Source: Deltaproteobacteria bacterium (GTDB lineage: Bacteria > Desulfobacterota > Desulfobulbia > Desulfobulbales > Desulfocapsaceae). Taken from it: DNA of 32,460 bases. The notes beneath the pieces are model-generated. The model made no database searches. It was not told the origin of the DNA and saw only the letters and a list, made by a program, of their open reading frames with translations. The DNA is taken from positions 1-32,460 of the forward strand of contig PDQQ01000010.1 of assembly GCA_002747825.1 (NCBI GenBank). The letters are read 5' to 3'. This document shows positions 26,401 to 32,460 of the stretch, piece after piece. A program made the translations under genes and the position numbers. Position 1 is the first letter of the stretch, and each line of letters opens with the position of its first letter.

Positions 26401-26862
26401 TTCCAGGCGCAGGGCCAACAGCAGCTCTTTTAATTTTTCCTGGTACGACCTCTCCTTTCTTTTAAAGAGATTTTTGGCCGTCTGCTGGGTCAAGGTGCTG
26501 CCGCCCTGGACAACTCTGCCAGCTCGGAAATTTGCCACCATCGCCCGCAGAATTCCGAGCAGATCAAAACCAAAATGCTCAAAATACCGTTTGTCTTCAG
26601 CGGCAACCAAAGCGTTTATAAAATCGGAGGGAATCTCACTGTATCTGACATACTGCCGATGTGCCGTGTCAAAAAAGACACCGAGTTTCGTAACCCCATC
26701 GCTGTAGTAGACCTGACTTTCGCGTCCCAGTATCTTTTCGATATATTCCGGACTCAGTTCACTGCCCGGCTCAACAACAATGGCCCGGTATAACCAGATA
26801 CCACCGCAACCAAGCACAATGAAAGAGAGAAAGAACAAGGTTAAAAAAATTTTTTTTAGCAT
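23479..26862 (-). CDS. Class A penicillin-binding protein (PBP1A-like) with a large insert
   Basis: The 1127-residue product is a bifunctional peptidoglycan synthase anchored by one N-terminal helix (about 5-25). The GT51 glycosyltransferase domain shows AAEDKRYFEHFG with catalytic Glu89, GGSTLTQQTAKNL (120-132) and the FYANQFYVSGIGHGLGVAARYYF region. The transpeptidase domain has SVFK (Ser492-Lys495), SEN (549-551) and KTGT (965-968), so all catalytic motifs are intact. The spacing from SxN to KTG is about 414 residues, against roughly 125-185 in the E. coli class A enzymes; the extra segment (about 590-850) includes a charged, probably coiled-coil part near 630-710. Other PBP-type features are normal. 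Function of the insert is unknown. Confidence 0.92.
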   Translation of the reverse strand: MLKKIFLTLFFLSFIVLGCGGIWLYRAIVVEPGSELSPEYIEKILGRESQVYYSDGVTKLGVFFDTAHRQYVRYSEIPSDFINALVAAEDKRYFEHFGFDLLGILRAMVANFRAGRVVQGGSTLTQQTAKNLFKRKERSYQEKLKELLLALRLEYHYSKEKILEFYANQFYVSGIGHGLGVAARYYFDKKPSQLTLAECAFIAGSVKRPSAYNPFIQKTPEGVEKAKARGRIRLRYVLGKMRETGRIDTRAYNKALAGGLSFRHGRVGFSLDYPMELVREAVSSPALQAALYAKNIDNIATAGVRVITTVDKALQEKTLAALRGELSRLDVRLRGYSREAVQDELSGLDYTGDDKLKKGAFLFATITAIQGKAEDLQIEVAFDKNLGTAIIDAEGLSRMVLASVRYAKNRWAKATPRDLNAFLKELKVGDRVWTSVKSVGRAGAATRCALEKYPLIQGGALVLQQGRIRSVAGGSENRFLNRAIYSPRTMGSVFKPPVYTAALQLGWNSTDLLNNERCFFVYQGQPYFPRPDHQSPHSRVSMSWAGVHSENVASIWLLAHLCDKLSAPQFREVAEHVGLAPRRIDGEREPYSVYSARIRDRYGILVNRDVLREAAFYQAVSTLETDFIFEDRMEEYKRLRELHYGQNFALFKEKIKGLLAKEKRSAQAQQARINEYQLRLSLLQDSYLLEQGLLPEFKVLKQQIEGLVGDPFPDLRRITPSASGCSLYVNTISNTFSFQRRPSHQENMVPVNYPGLLSWLERMQPEGRQRFWQGVRINNNLSAATLELVRGQLEHEYEKLLKAQPYAFDTLAKIPDFRLTVGLFYLRALCQELGVNSKLEPVLSFPLGSNVVTLLEAVRLYEGLVTGEVTSFSAGTEDEGGDVLAIIDRIESADGRVLYQNTGNRKIVVDKKTRLAVGSILENIMKFGTGRRAKQIVHLPATEDAVKAEEGEEELLTLEVPLLGKTGTANNYTNAAFIGYLPQIGADGISMTLEDGFAIGTYVGFDDNTSMRRNSSHITGAAGALPTWAAIVNVLLDGQGYSERLDPVDLSFYGLSIKRSVLGQINVGVDAGSGVVTQPLQMVDELSRGVPSIMTFGKKSLSGLLIPERSFSPFWRLGPAEKNPVQP

Positions 26863-26985
26863 AACAGAACCTTGAATAAATACAGATTCTAAAAAACGAA
26901 CTACCCCGCCGCAAGCGACGGGGTATTGGTAAATATTTAAAACAACGTTAATTGCTTATGTTTCACTTTCTCTTTGTGCAGCTGC
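26863..26985. other. Upstream region of the PBP gene, entering the IS remnant
   Basis: AT-rich sequence with the right-end hairpin of the IS200/IS605-like element at 26904-26923. The PBP promoter must lie here or inside the element, so the insertion may have altered its expression. AAGGTT precedes the PBP start codon. Confidence 0.4.
26904..26923 (-). repeat. IS right-end hairpin
   Basis: CCCCGCCGCAAGCGACGGGG folds into a stem with one mismatch and an AA loop. It is almost identical to the copy at 29464-29483 (one difference over about 28 bases including flanks) and similar to the left-end hairpin at 27417-27436. Confidence 0.75.
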
Positions 26986-27391
26986 TTATAATCTAGTTAC
27001 CATGCTTTTGTTATAGGCTCGTATAACATCTTCATTTGCATGCTCGCCAACAGTCGATACAAAATACTCCTCTGTCCAAAACTCTCCCCCACAATTGCTT
27101 CTTCACCTCAGAGCCCCTGGAAAAGACTTCACGGCCTGTAACACTTTTCAATTTCATTATTATCTTCGTCGGACTATACGAAGGAACAAACTGAATCAGA
27201 AAATGAACATGATCTCTTTCCGTATCTATCTCCAAAAATCTTATTTCAAATCAATTAGATATTTCTTCACAAACCTCGCGCAATATCTGGTCTACTTCTG
27301 TACTTATTACAAATCTACGGTACTTCGCTACACATACAAAGTGATACATCTGTATCGATACGTTATGGCTTTTACGAATAAGCTCTCCCAT
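26986..27391 (-). pseudogene. tnpA: IS200/IS605 Y1 transposase, inactivated
   Basis: Reading through two lesions gives a protein of about 135 residues, the normal TnpA length. The N-terminus has KSHNVSIQMYHFVCVAKYRR, the centre has FLEIDTERDHVHFLIQ with the HVH of the HUH metal site, then SPTKIIMKLKSVTGREVF, and after the frameshift GEFWTEEYFVSTVGEHANED and VIRAY with the likely nucleophilic tyrosine. An in-frame TGA replaces codon 47 (27253-27251), and a frameshift lies in the G-run at 27090-27086. It encodes a single-strand DNA transposase that is no longer functional. Relatives end with a longer tail after the tyrosine, which is also lost here. Confidence 0.85.
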
Positions 27392-27416
27392 AGACTTATT
27401 CCTACTACAACGACTA

Positions 27417-27436
27417 GCACGCCGCAAGCGGCGGGG
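27417..27436 (-). repeat. IS left-end hairpin
   Basis: This copy has the core CGCCGCAAGCGGCG with a fully paired inner stem but mismatches at the stem base. It is followed by GGGGTATT, eight variable bases and AGCTTTGCAATAAAA (27449-27463). The same arrangement, with the same eight-base spacing, occurs at 29464-29510. Confidence 0.75.
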
Positions 27437-27463
27437 TATTAAACCTGGAGCTTTGCAATAAAA

Positions 27464-27968
27464 AATATCAATATTTTTTTACTTCAAAAAAGTTATAGAA
27501 ATCATCCTTTAATCAATTTCTCAAAAACAAGCTATCTAATTTGAATCATTTATTATCTCAAACGAATAAAAGATGGCATAATTCCTTCTATAAGACTGCC
27601 AATATCATGACAATATTTCTGAAAATTATTTTGGCTTTTATCCAGATTAATTTTGTACCGCAAATCATTTTTTTCTTTTGAGCTATAATGCTGAAAACAT
27701 ATTATATACGTAATCTGAGACATCAATAAAACGTTTCCTCAGCTTCTCACAATCTGGAATCAGCAATCTTTAGAACTCTTGCATTGTAGCCCTCAATAAA
27801 AAATCTTTGCATCAAAGTTATTGCATATCGTGCTCTTTTGTTGGAAGTAGCGAAATGAAAGCGTAGCTTATATCCTATTGATTATATAGTTATCCAAAGA
27901 CCTCCCTTTGGTTAAAAAAAAAATCCAGCTAAAAATTTAGCGACTACGGTTAAGTCTCGTTGTAAGAT
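27464..27968. other. AT-rich non-coding stretch
   Basis: About 500 bases with no supportable ORF on either strand. The only structures I see are the dehydratase terminator at 27914-27941 and a CCAAAG/CTTTGG inverted repeat next to it (about 27894-27911). Base composition is clearly more AT-rich than the flanking housekeeping genes. Confidence 0.5.
27914..27941 (-). terminator. Terminator of the dehydratase gene
   Basis: On the minus strand GCTAAA-TT-TTTAGC (27941-27928) is followed, after TGGA, by ten T (27923-27914). It lies 28 nt past the stop codon. Confidence 0.7.
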
Positions 27969-28946
27969 TCAATATTTTTCGAGAATTTCTATGAGTATTT
28001 CATCATCAATGTTGCCACCTGAAATCACTACGCCCGTTTTGCGACCTTTAACTTCTACTTTGCCAGAGAGCAACGCCGCTATTCCGACGGCCCCCGCACC
28101 TTCGACGATCTGGTGATGCTCTCTATGCACATAAGCTATAGCACGTTTGATATCTTCTTCGTTAACCTCATAGATTCCTGAAACGCGTTTTTTCGCGAGA
28201 TCGAATATACTTTGTGGAATATTGCCTGCTAGACCATCGGCAATTGTATCAAGGCATGTGACCGATTTGACGATGTCATCTTGCCACGAAACGACCCAAG
28301 GATTGGAAGCTTCAGACTGTACGCCCCATACTTCTACACTGGGTGAGAGGGCTTTTGCAGCTATCGCAACACCATTCATTAGACCACCGCCTCCAGCTGG
28401 AACAATCAAGCATTCAATTTCCGGTTGATCGATAAATATCTCGAACCCGGTTGTTCCCTGTCCTGCGATCACGTCCGGATCAATAAAAGAAGAGACATGC
28501 GTTCTACCACTTCTATCGGCCTCTGCGTACGCAGCTTCTTCGGCTTTGTCGAAATCCTTCCCCTCAACTATGAGTTCAACCCATTTACCCCCAATTCTCT
28601 TAATAGACGTTTTTTTCGTCTCGAAACAATTCTCAGGCACGTAAATTTTTGTGTTTATCATGAGCTCCTTCGCCGCTATCGCGACTCCCTGTGCATGATT
28701 ACCGCTGGAGCAGGTAACTACACCACGGGCGCGCTCTTCTTCATTCAAATTATTCATTTTATAAAAAGCACCTCGAACCTTGAATGAACCGCACATCTGT
28801 TGATTCTCCCATTTAATATATATAGGAGCTCCAAGCTTTTCACTAAGTGGATATGAGTATTCCGTTGGAGTATGTCTCACTCGATTTTTCAAAAAACAAT
28901 AGGCTTTTAAGACATCATTTATGTCGGGGTTAATTGAAAGAGTCAT
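27969..28946 (-). CDS. PLP-dependent threonine/serine dehydratase-like enzyme
   Basis: The 325-residue product is a fold-type II PLP enzyme of the threonine dehydratase group. SFKVRGA (about 53-59) carries the Schiff-base lysine, SSGNHAQGVA (80-89) is the substrate loop, PAGGGGLMNG binds the PLP phosphate, and VISGGN lies near the C-terminus. There is no C-terminal ACT regulatory domain, so it is the catabolic (TdcB-like) size rather than biosynthetic IlvA. Expected reaction: deamination of threonine or serine to the 2-oxo acid; hydroxyaspartate or hydroxyectoine-pathway dehydratases are close relatives and cannot be excluded. It stands alone in an AT-rich stretch bounded by IS200/IS605-type ends, which suggests recent acquisition. 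Confidence 0.85.
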   Translation of the reverse strand: MTLSINPDINDVLKAYCFLKNRVRHTPTEYSYPLSEKLGAPIYIKWENQQMCGSFKVRGAFYKMNNLNEEERARGVVTCSSGNHAQGVAIAAKELMINTKIYVPENCFETKKTSIKRIGGKWVELIVEGKDFDKAEEAAYAEADRSGRTHVSSFIDPDVIAGQGTTGFEIFIDQPEIECLIVPAGGGGLMNGVAIAAKALSPSVEVWGVQSEASNPWVVSWQDDIVKSVTCLDTIADGLAGNIPQSIFDLAKKRVSGIYEVNEEDIKRAIAYVHREHHQIVEGAGAVGIAALLSGKVEVKGRKTGVVISGGNIDDEILIEILEKY

Positions 28947-29463
28947 TGTTATTCCTCTATTTTGCTATTGATTTCTCTGTTCGTTAAAAATAATTTCGAG
29001 TTTTTAAGGTTACGATAGATATCGTCTATAAGACAATTACTTTAATCATATTATTAATGTCAATTTCTTAATATTTTCGTATTTTTTGAAGGCGTTAACT
29101 CTTTACATAAAGCCTTTGAGTGTATACAGTATTGGAGTTAAATTTAGCAAATATTCGCTAGTTGGCCCAATAGGATTTCTGCCGTATGATAAACTTCATT
29201 TTGAGGGCCTATTGAGACGTTATAAAAAGGAACTAGAAAAAACATTCACAGAGTCGATGAACTCAATATTACGATTTGGAAGGTAACAAAAACTCTCGAT
29301 TCCTATTGATCTGGAGGCAGAGTACGAAAATATTATTCAATTATCTGAGAACATAGATATAGATGATAAAGGTTCTCCATTCGATCAAATGCTCTTTTTA
29401 CACAAAAAATAAACAATATCAAGAGAAAAAGAGGTCTGACAGCACCAACAAAACAATAAACTA
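28947..29463. other. AT-rich region with decayed coding sequence
   Basis: This holds the dehydratase promoter side and a broken reading frame at 29032-29412 on the plus strand. I see no intact gene and no transposase sequence, although the right edge is an IS-type end. Confidence 0.45.
29032..29412 (+). pseudogene. Interrupted unknown gene
   Basis: The frame is open from about 29032, with no good start codon or ribosome binding site, through GPIGFLPYDKLHFEGLLRRY, then a TAA at 29284-29286, and continues in the same frame with QKLSIPIDLEAEYENII and DDKGSPFDQMLFLHKK to a TAA at 29410. Both halves look protein-like and hydrophilic, so I read it as a gene with an in-frame stop and a lost 5' end. 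I do not recognise the family. Confidence 0.4.
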
Positions 29464-29510
29464 TCCCGCCGCAAGCGACGGGGTATTCGATCCATAGCTT
29501 CGCAATAAAA
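29464..29510 (-). repeat. Solitary IS200/IS605-type end
   Basis: A hairpin (29464-29483) nearly identical to the right-end hairpin at 26904 is followed by the left-end arrangement: GGGGTATT, eight variable bases and AGCTTCGCAATAAAA (29496-29510). One base differs from the block at 27449-27463. No transposase lies next to it. It is either the remnant of a second copy or one end of a larger unit reaching to 26900. Confidence 0.65.
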
Positions 29511-29547
29511 GGAATACAAAATTGCAAGGAGAAGCCTCTTTGATGCT

Positions 29548-29790
29548 CTATGCACTCTCTTTCTTCTGCCATTTATGAGAGACAATTTTTTCCGAGGCAT
29601 AAAGAGATACTACCACAGGTACGAAGGAGATTTGCAACTCATCAAGATTATTAAAATTGTTGTTTTTACAGATACTTTCCCTATAAAGGTTCTCGAGTTC
29701 TCTCGGATTTTGAAAAACGATTTTTTTTAAGAACGATACTATATCCGAAATACAGATCGTCCGACCAGCAGTTTGTCTCTGTTTTTTCAA
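29548..29790 (-). CDS. Doubtful small ORF
   Basis: An 80-codon frame beginning with TTG, without a ribosome binding site. The product is lysine-rich at the N-terminus (KKQRQTAGRTICISDIVSFL) and has no motif I recognise. It could be the remnant of a longer gene in this decayed region, or chance in AT-rich sequence. Confidence 0.2.
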   Translation of the reverse strand: MKKQRQTAGRTICISDIVSFLKKIVFQNPRELENLYRESICKNNNFNNLDELQISFVPVVVSLYASEKIVSHKWQKKESA

Positions 29791-30040
29791 AATTTTTTTT
29801 ATAAAACTTGCAATTAGTAAAAATTTCGGGTTTAAATAGCCGGAATTCAGCGTAACAAAGATTTTATCAGATTCTACAAATGCTTAACAGTGCCTTGACC
29901 TCTTTTCCGACCAGAGCATGCCGTATCCTTTCAGAGAGGTTCTTGTCGAGAAAAAGGGGCCAGACACCCGTAGTGGGGTGAATCTGTTCATCGCCCCGGA
30001 TAACCAAAACAACAAGAGATCTCTCATTTTACACCACCAA

Positions 30041-31747
30041 ATGATTTCCAGACGCACAACACCGCCAACTCCACTGTTTTTCGTCCTTGCCGTTTGCCTG
30101 TTCTTTTCCGGCTGTAACTCGCTTACTCAACTCACTCAAATTGAGACGCCGGAGAGTGTTCCAGCCGATGAGATGTATCAGCCGACTGAAGACAGCACAC
30201 AAAACGATCAGGATCTTGCAGAAACAGAACCACTGCTGTGCAGCGATAATAGTTTGCCAGAACTGAAAATTGCCGAGCTCTGGCAGGTTGATCAAGAACC
30301 TGTTTCCAGCAGCCTTGAAAACGGTATTTTTCAGCATGAATATGACTTTCCGGTTGTTTTAAATAAGCAGGTTGCAGCCTACCTGAACCTTTTCCAAGGC
30401 CGGCAAAAAAAACAGTTTACACGCTGGCTGGCCAGATCTGAGAAGTACAGAGAGATTATTACCGAAGAACTTGAGAAAGCAGGTCTGCCCAAAGATCTTT
30501 TTTACCTGGCGATGATAGAGTCAGGGTATTCAGAGATCGCCCGTTCACACTCCGGCGCCGTTGGTTTATGGCAATTTATGAAGGGGACGGGGAGAGACTA
30601 TAATCTGCGAATAAACAATGATATTGACGAACGTCGGGATCCGGTCAAATCGACAAGAGCGGCTGTTGGCTTTCTCTCCGACCTCTACCAGGAATTTGGA
30701 GACTGGTATCTGGCTGTTGCTGCATACAACGCGGGAATGGGCAAGGTTCGCTCGGGACTGAAACGCTACAAGGTCGATAGTTTCTGGGATCTCGCGGCCA
30801 AAAAACATCTGCGCCTCGAAACCAAGGGCTATGTACCCAAACTGATTGCCGCCCTGCTCATTGCCAAGAATCCGGAAAAATACGGTTTTCACGATATTGC
30901 CTACCAAAAACCGCTTCGCTACGATACGATCACTGTCGGCCCGAGGATGAGTCTTAAGGCGATAGCCCTCGTCAGTGGCACTCCCCTCAAAGAGATAAAA
31001 GCCCTGAACCACGAATTGCGTCGGCAACGGACACCAGCCAATATGGCAAAATATCAGGTACGGATCCCCTATGGCAAAGAGGCTCTGGCCAAAAGTAATA
31101 TGTCACGCCTGCACAGTTATGTGACCACGGGCTATAAGACCCATACAATCAGAAAAGGGGACACCCTGGGTAAGATATGCAGGAGATATGCTATCAATAA
31201 GACGACCCTGCTGAAGGTGAATAATCTGCGCAGCGCAAAACTTCCCATTGGCCGGAATTTGAGGATTCCATACAATATTGTTTCCTATCAGCTTCTGCCT
31301 CCCGGCTCCTCTGAGACTATGCTAGCTCATAGGGACAGACTGATTCTCCATCGTGTAAAAAAAGGCGACACCGTACTGGGGATTTCTCATAAATATGGCG
31401 TGCCTCCAGAGATGATCGTCGCTTGGAACGGACTGAAAAACTCTCACTCAATTCGTACCGGCCAGCAACTGGCTCTCTATATCGAAAAAGACGGCTCTTC
31501 TGCCCAAAATATTGGCACCCGAGTCGCCAAAAACGAACAGAAGCATCTGCCCGTTCTCTATGCACATAAAAAAATGCGCCCGGCCGAAAATAACCGAAAT
31601 TTTCAATACTACAATGTGAGACCAGGAGATTCCCTCTGGTCGATCTCTCAAAAATTCGGTATCCAAACAAAGGATATAAAAAGGTGGAATAGCCTGAAAT
31701 CAAACCTGATCCGCCCCGGTATAACACTCAAGATCAAAACCGGCTGA
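30041..31747 (+). CDS. mltD: MltD-like lytic murein transglycosylase with three LysM modules
   Basis: From the ATG at 30041 the product is 568 residues; the frame is open to 29918, but only the later start puts the lipoprotein signal (ending FSGC, Cys25) at the N-terminus. The ribosome binding site is weak. The SLT/GH23 domain spans about 140-240, with LAMIESGYSE carrying catalytic Glu160, SGAVGLWQFM and AAYNAGMGKV. Three LysM peptidoglycan-binding modules follow at about 367-410, 436-480 and 522-564, with the typical GDTL, GDTV and GDSL starts. The enzyme cleaves glycan strands to 1,6-anhydro-muropeptides at the outer membrane inner face. E. coli MltD has two LysM modules, so the third is a modest extension. 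Confidence 0.9.
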   Translation: MISRRTTPPTPLFFVLAVCLFFSGCNSLTQLTQIETPESVPADEMYQPTEDSTQNDQDLAETEPLLCSDNSLPELKIAELWQVDQEPVSSSLENGIFQHEYDFPVVLNKQVAAYLNLFQGRQKKQFTRWLARSEKYREIITEELEKAGLPKDLFYLAMIESGYSEIARSHSGAVGLWQFMKGTGRDYNLRINNDIDERRDPVKSTRAAVGFLSDLYQEFGDWYLAVAAYNAGMGKVRSGLKRYKVDSFWDLAAKKHLRLETKGYVPKLIAALLIAKNPEKYGFHDIAYQKPLRYDTITVGPRMSLKAIALVSGTPLKEIKALNHELRRQRTPANMAKYQVRIPYGKEALAKSNMSRLHSYVTTGYKTHTIRKGDTLGKICRRYAINKTTLLKVNNLRSAKLPIGRNLRIPYNIVSYQLLPPGSSETMLAHRDRLILHRVKKGDTVLGISHKYGVPPEMIVAWNGLKNSHSIRTGQQLALYIEKDGSSAQNIGTRVAKNEQKHLPVLYAHKKMRPAENNRNFQYYNVRPGDSLWSISQKFGIQTKDIKRWNSLKSNLIRPGITLKIKTG

Positions 31748-31942
31748 TCATCCTTGCTCTATTCATCAGCAGATAAGGACTCCCTCAGAAAAGCTCTGCT
31801 CGATTGCCCCGGTTCTGATCAATAGATATTTACCAGAAAATAACAAATGCTGACTTGCCGAAGAGGGAAATTGGTTTTATAACCATCAGCTGTTTTCCGG
31901 TTCAAGCCTTTTACATTTTTCCAGCATTTCTAGATGGAGATC
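31748..31942 (+). other. Gap between mltD and the TraB-family gene
   Basis: No gene. A small TGGTT-TTAT-AACCA inverted repeat lies at about 31871-31884. No convincing terminator or promoter was found. Confidence 0.35.
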
Positions 31943-32460
31943 ATGTCTGATCAAGAGACAGCCTTCCCGGCACACAGTTACTCGAGTGATGTGCATTTTA
32001 TCAGCGTTGGAGATAAAGCCATTCTTCTGGTCGGCACCGCCCATATTTCCCAGCATTCAGTCGATCTCGTGGAGAGGGTCATCACCCAGGAAAGGCCGGA
32101 TTGCGTCTGCCTGGAGCTTGATGAAAAACGCTATCAGGCCCTGACCCGAAAAAAGAAATGGGAAGAACTTGATCTTAAAACGATTATAAAAAACAAACAA
32201 CTCTCCACCCTGCTCGTTCAGCTGTTGATGGGATCCTATCAGAAAAAGCTTGGTGGACAGCTTGGCGTCCTTCCAGGCTCCGAGCTATTAATGGGCGCAA
32301 ACACTGCAAAAAAACTGCAGATCCCCATCTCTCTCTGCGACAGAGAGATCCGTATTACCCTGCGCAGGGCCTGGAAATCGACCTCCTTTTTCAAGAAAGG
32401 TTATCTGCTGGCCTCACTTCTGGCGAGTTTTTTTGATAAGGGGGATATCTCTGAAGACAA
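31943..32460 (+). CDS. TraB/PrgY-family protein, N-terminal part
   Basis: The ATG at 31943 has GGAG just upstream; the frame runs off the right edge after about 172 codons. The visible part has ILLVGTAHIS (the family GTAH motif), VCLELDEKRYQAL and LCDREIRITLRRAW, all typical of the TraB/PrgY domain. Family members usually carry C-terminal membrane helices, which would lie beyond the window. In Enterococcus PrgY limits pheromone activity; in other bacteria the role is unknown, possibly a metal-dependent hydrolase related to the Tiki/ChaN group. I make no specific functional claim here. Confidence 0.85.
   Translation, partial: MSDQETAFPAHSYSSDVHFISVGDKAILLVGTAHISQHSVDLVERVITQERPDCVCLELDEKRYQALTRKKKWEELDLKTIIKNKQLSTLLVQLLMGSYQKKLGGQLGVLPGSELLMGANTAKKLQIPISLCDREIRITLRRAWKSTSFFKKGYLLASLLASFFDKGDISED

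Larger units (their letters stand above)
26900..27463 (-). mobile_element. Decayed IS200/IS605-type insertion sequence
   Basis: A short element carrying a broken Y1 transposase gene (26986-27391) between two subterminal hairpins. The right-end hairpin (26904-26923) and left-end hairpin (27417-27436) share the core CGCCGCAAGCG(A/G)CGGGGTATT, and each folds into about nine base pairs with an AA loop. There are no terminal inverted repeats and no tnpB, as usual for IS200 forms. The exact outer tips are not resolved; the AGCTTTGCAATAAAA block at 27449-27463 is included because it recurs at the solitary end at 29496. Confidence 0.75.

Noticed and set aside
27095..27442. 115-codon plus-strand ORF over the IS remnant
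   Set aside because: It is antisense to the decayed transposase, whose motifs are clear on the minus strand.
26904..29483. Three copies of a GCCGCAAGCG palindrome as a CRISPR array or REP family
   Set aside because: Spacing is irregular (about 500 and 2000 bases), there are no spacers, and the copies sit at ends of an IS200/IS605-type element.
1..32460. tRNA, rRNA and prophage features
   Set aside because: I looked for cloverleaf arms, rRNA-like conserved blocks, integrases and phage structural genes and saw none.

Overview
The window looks like chromosome from an anaerobic, probably sulfate- or sulfite-reducing Desulfobacterota bacterium (Desulfobulbales-like). This is inferred from gene content: taurine:pyruvate aminotransferase, sulfoacetaldehyde acetyltransferase and a TRAP transporter, the set by which such organisms release sulfite from taurine as an electron acceptor. 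No rRNA or tRNA was found, and no taxonomic marker was tested.

Layout. (1) 1-3708, minus strand: two unrecognised genes at the left edge, then an AlgJ/AlgX-like and an AlgI-like (MBOAT) pair for O-acetylating an exported polysaccharide. (2) 4024-6389, plus strand: uvrC and aroK overlapping by ATGA, followed by a 19-codon ORF that looks like the stump of a third operon gene. (3) 6520-21143: a C2 sulfonate/phosphonate island: tpa (+), gntR1 and an MmsA-type aldehyde dehydrogenase (-), TRAP genes dctM-dctQ-dctP (-), gntR2 (-), xsc (-), phnX (+), and a second MmsA-type aldehyde dehydrogenase (-). (4) 21399-26862, minus strand: a large lipoprotein and an unusually long class A penicillin-binding protein. 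(5) About 26880-29900: an AT-rich stretch with a decayed IS200/IS605 element, a solitary IS-type end, a threonine-dehydratase-like gene and gene fragments. (6) 30041-32460, plus strand: an MltD-like lytic transglycosylase with three LysM modules and the start of a TraB-family gene.

How the island should work (inference from families): TRAP imports the substrate; Tpa moves the amino group of taurine to pyruvate, giving sulfoacetaldehyde and alanine; Xsc splits sulfoacetaldehyde with phosphate into acetyl phosphate and sulfite. PhnX does the analogous C-P cleavage of phosphonoacetaldehyde, giving acetaldehyde and phosphate. The two aldehyde dehydrogenases could take acetaldehyde, malonate semialdehyde or the sulfo/phospho aldehydes to CoA thioesters. 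No phnW is present, so the same aminotransferase may supply both branches.

The strongest non-coding signal is a shared promoter-operator: a TTGACA box followed at fixed distance by a TCTG-N6-CAGA-type palindrome lying on the -10 region. It occurs upstream of tpa, xsc and the TRAP operon, with weaker relatives upstream of gntR2 and the first aldehyde dehydrogenase. It suggests one regulon controlled by one or both FCD-type GntR proteins. The TRAP operon also carries hairpins without T-tracts in both of its intergenic gaps.
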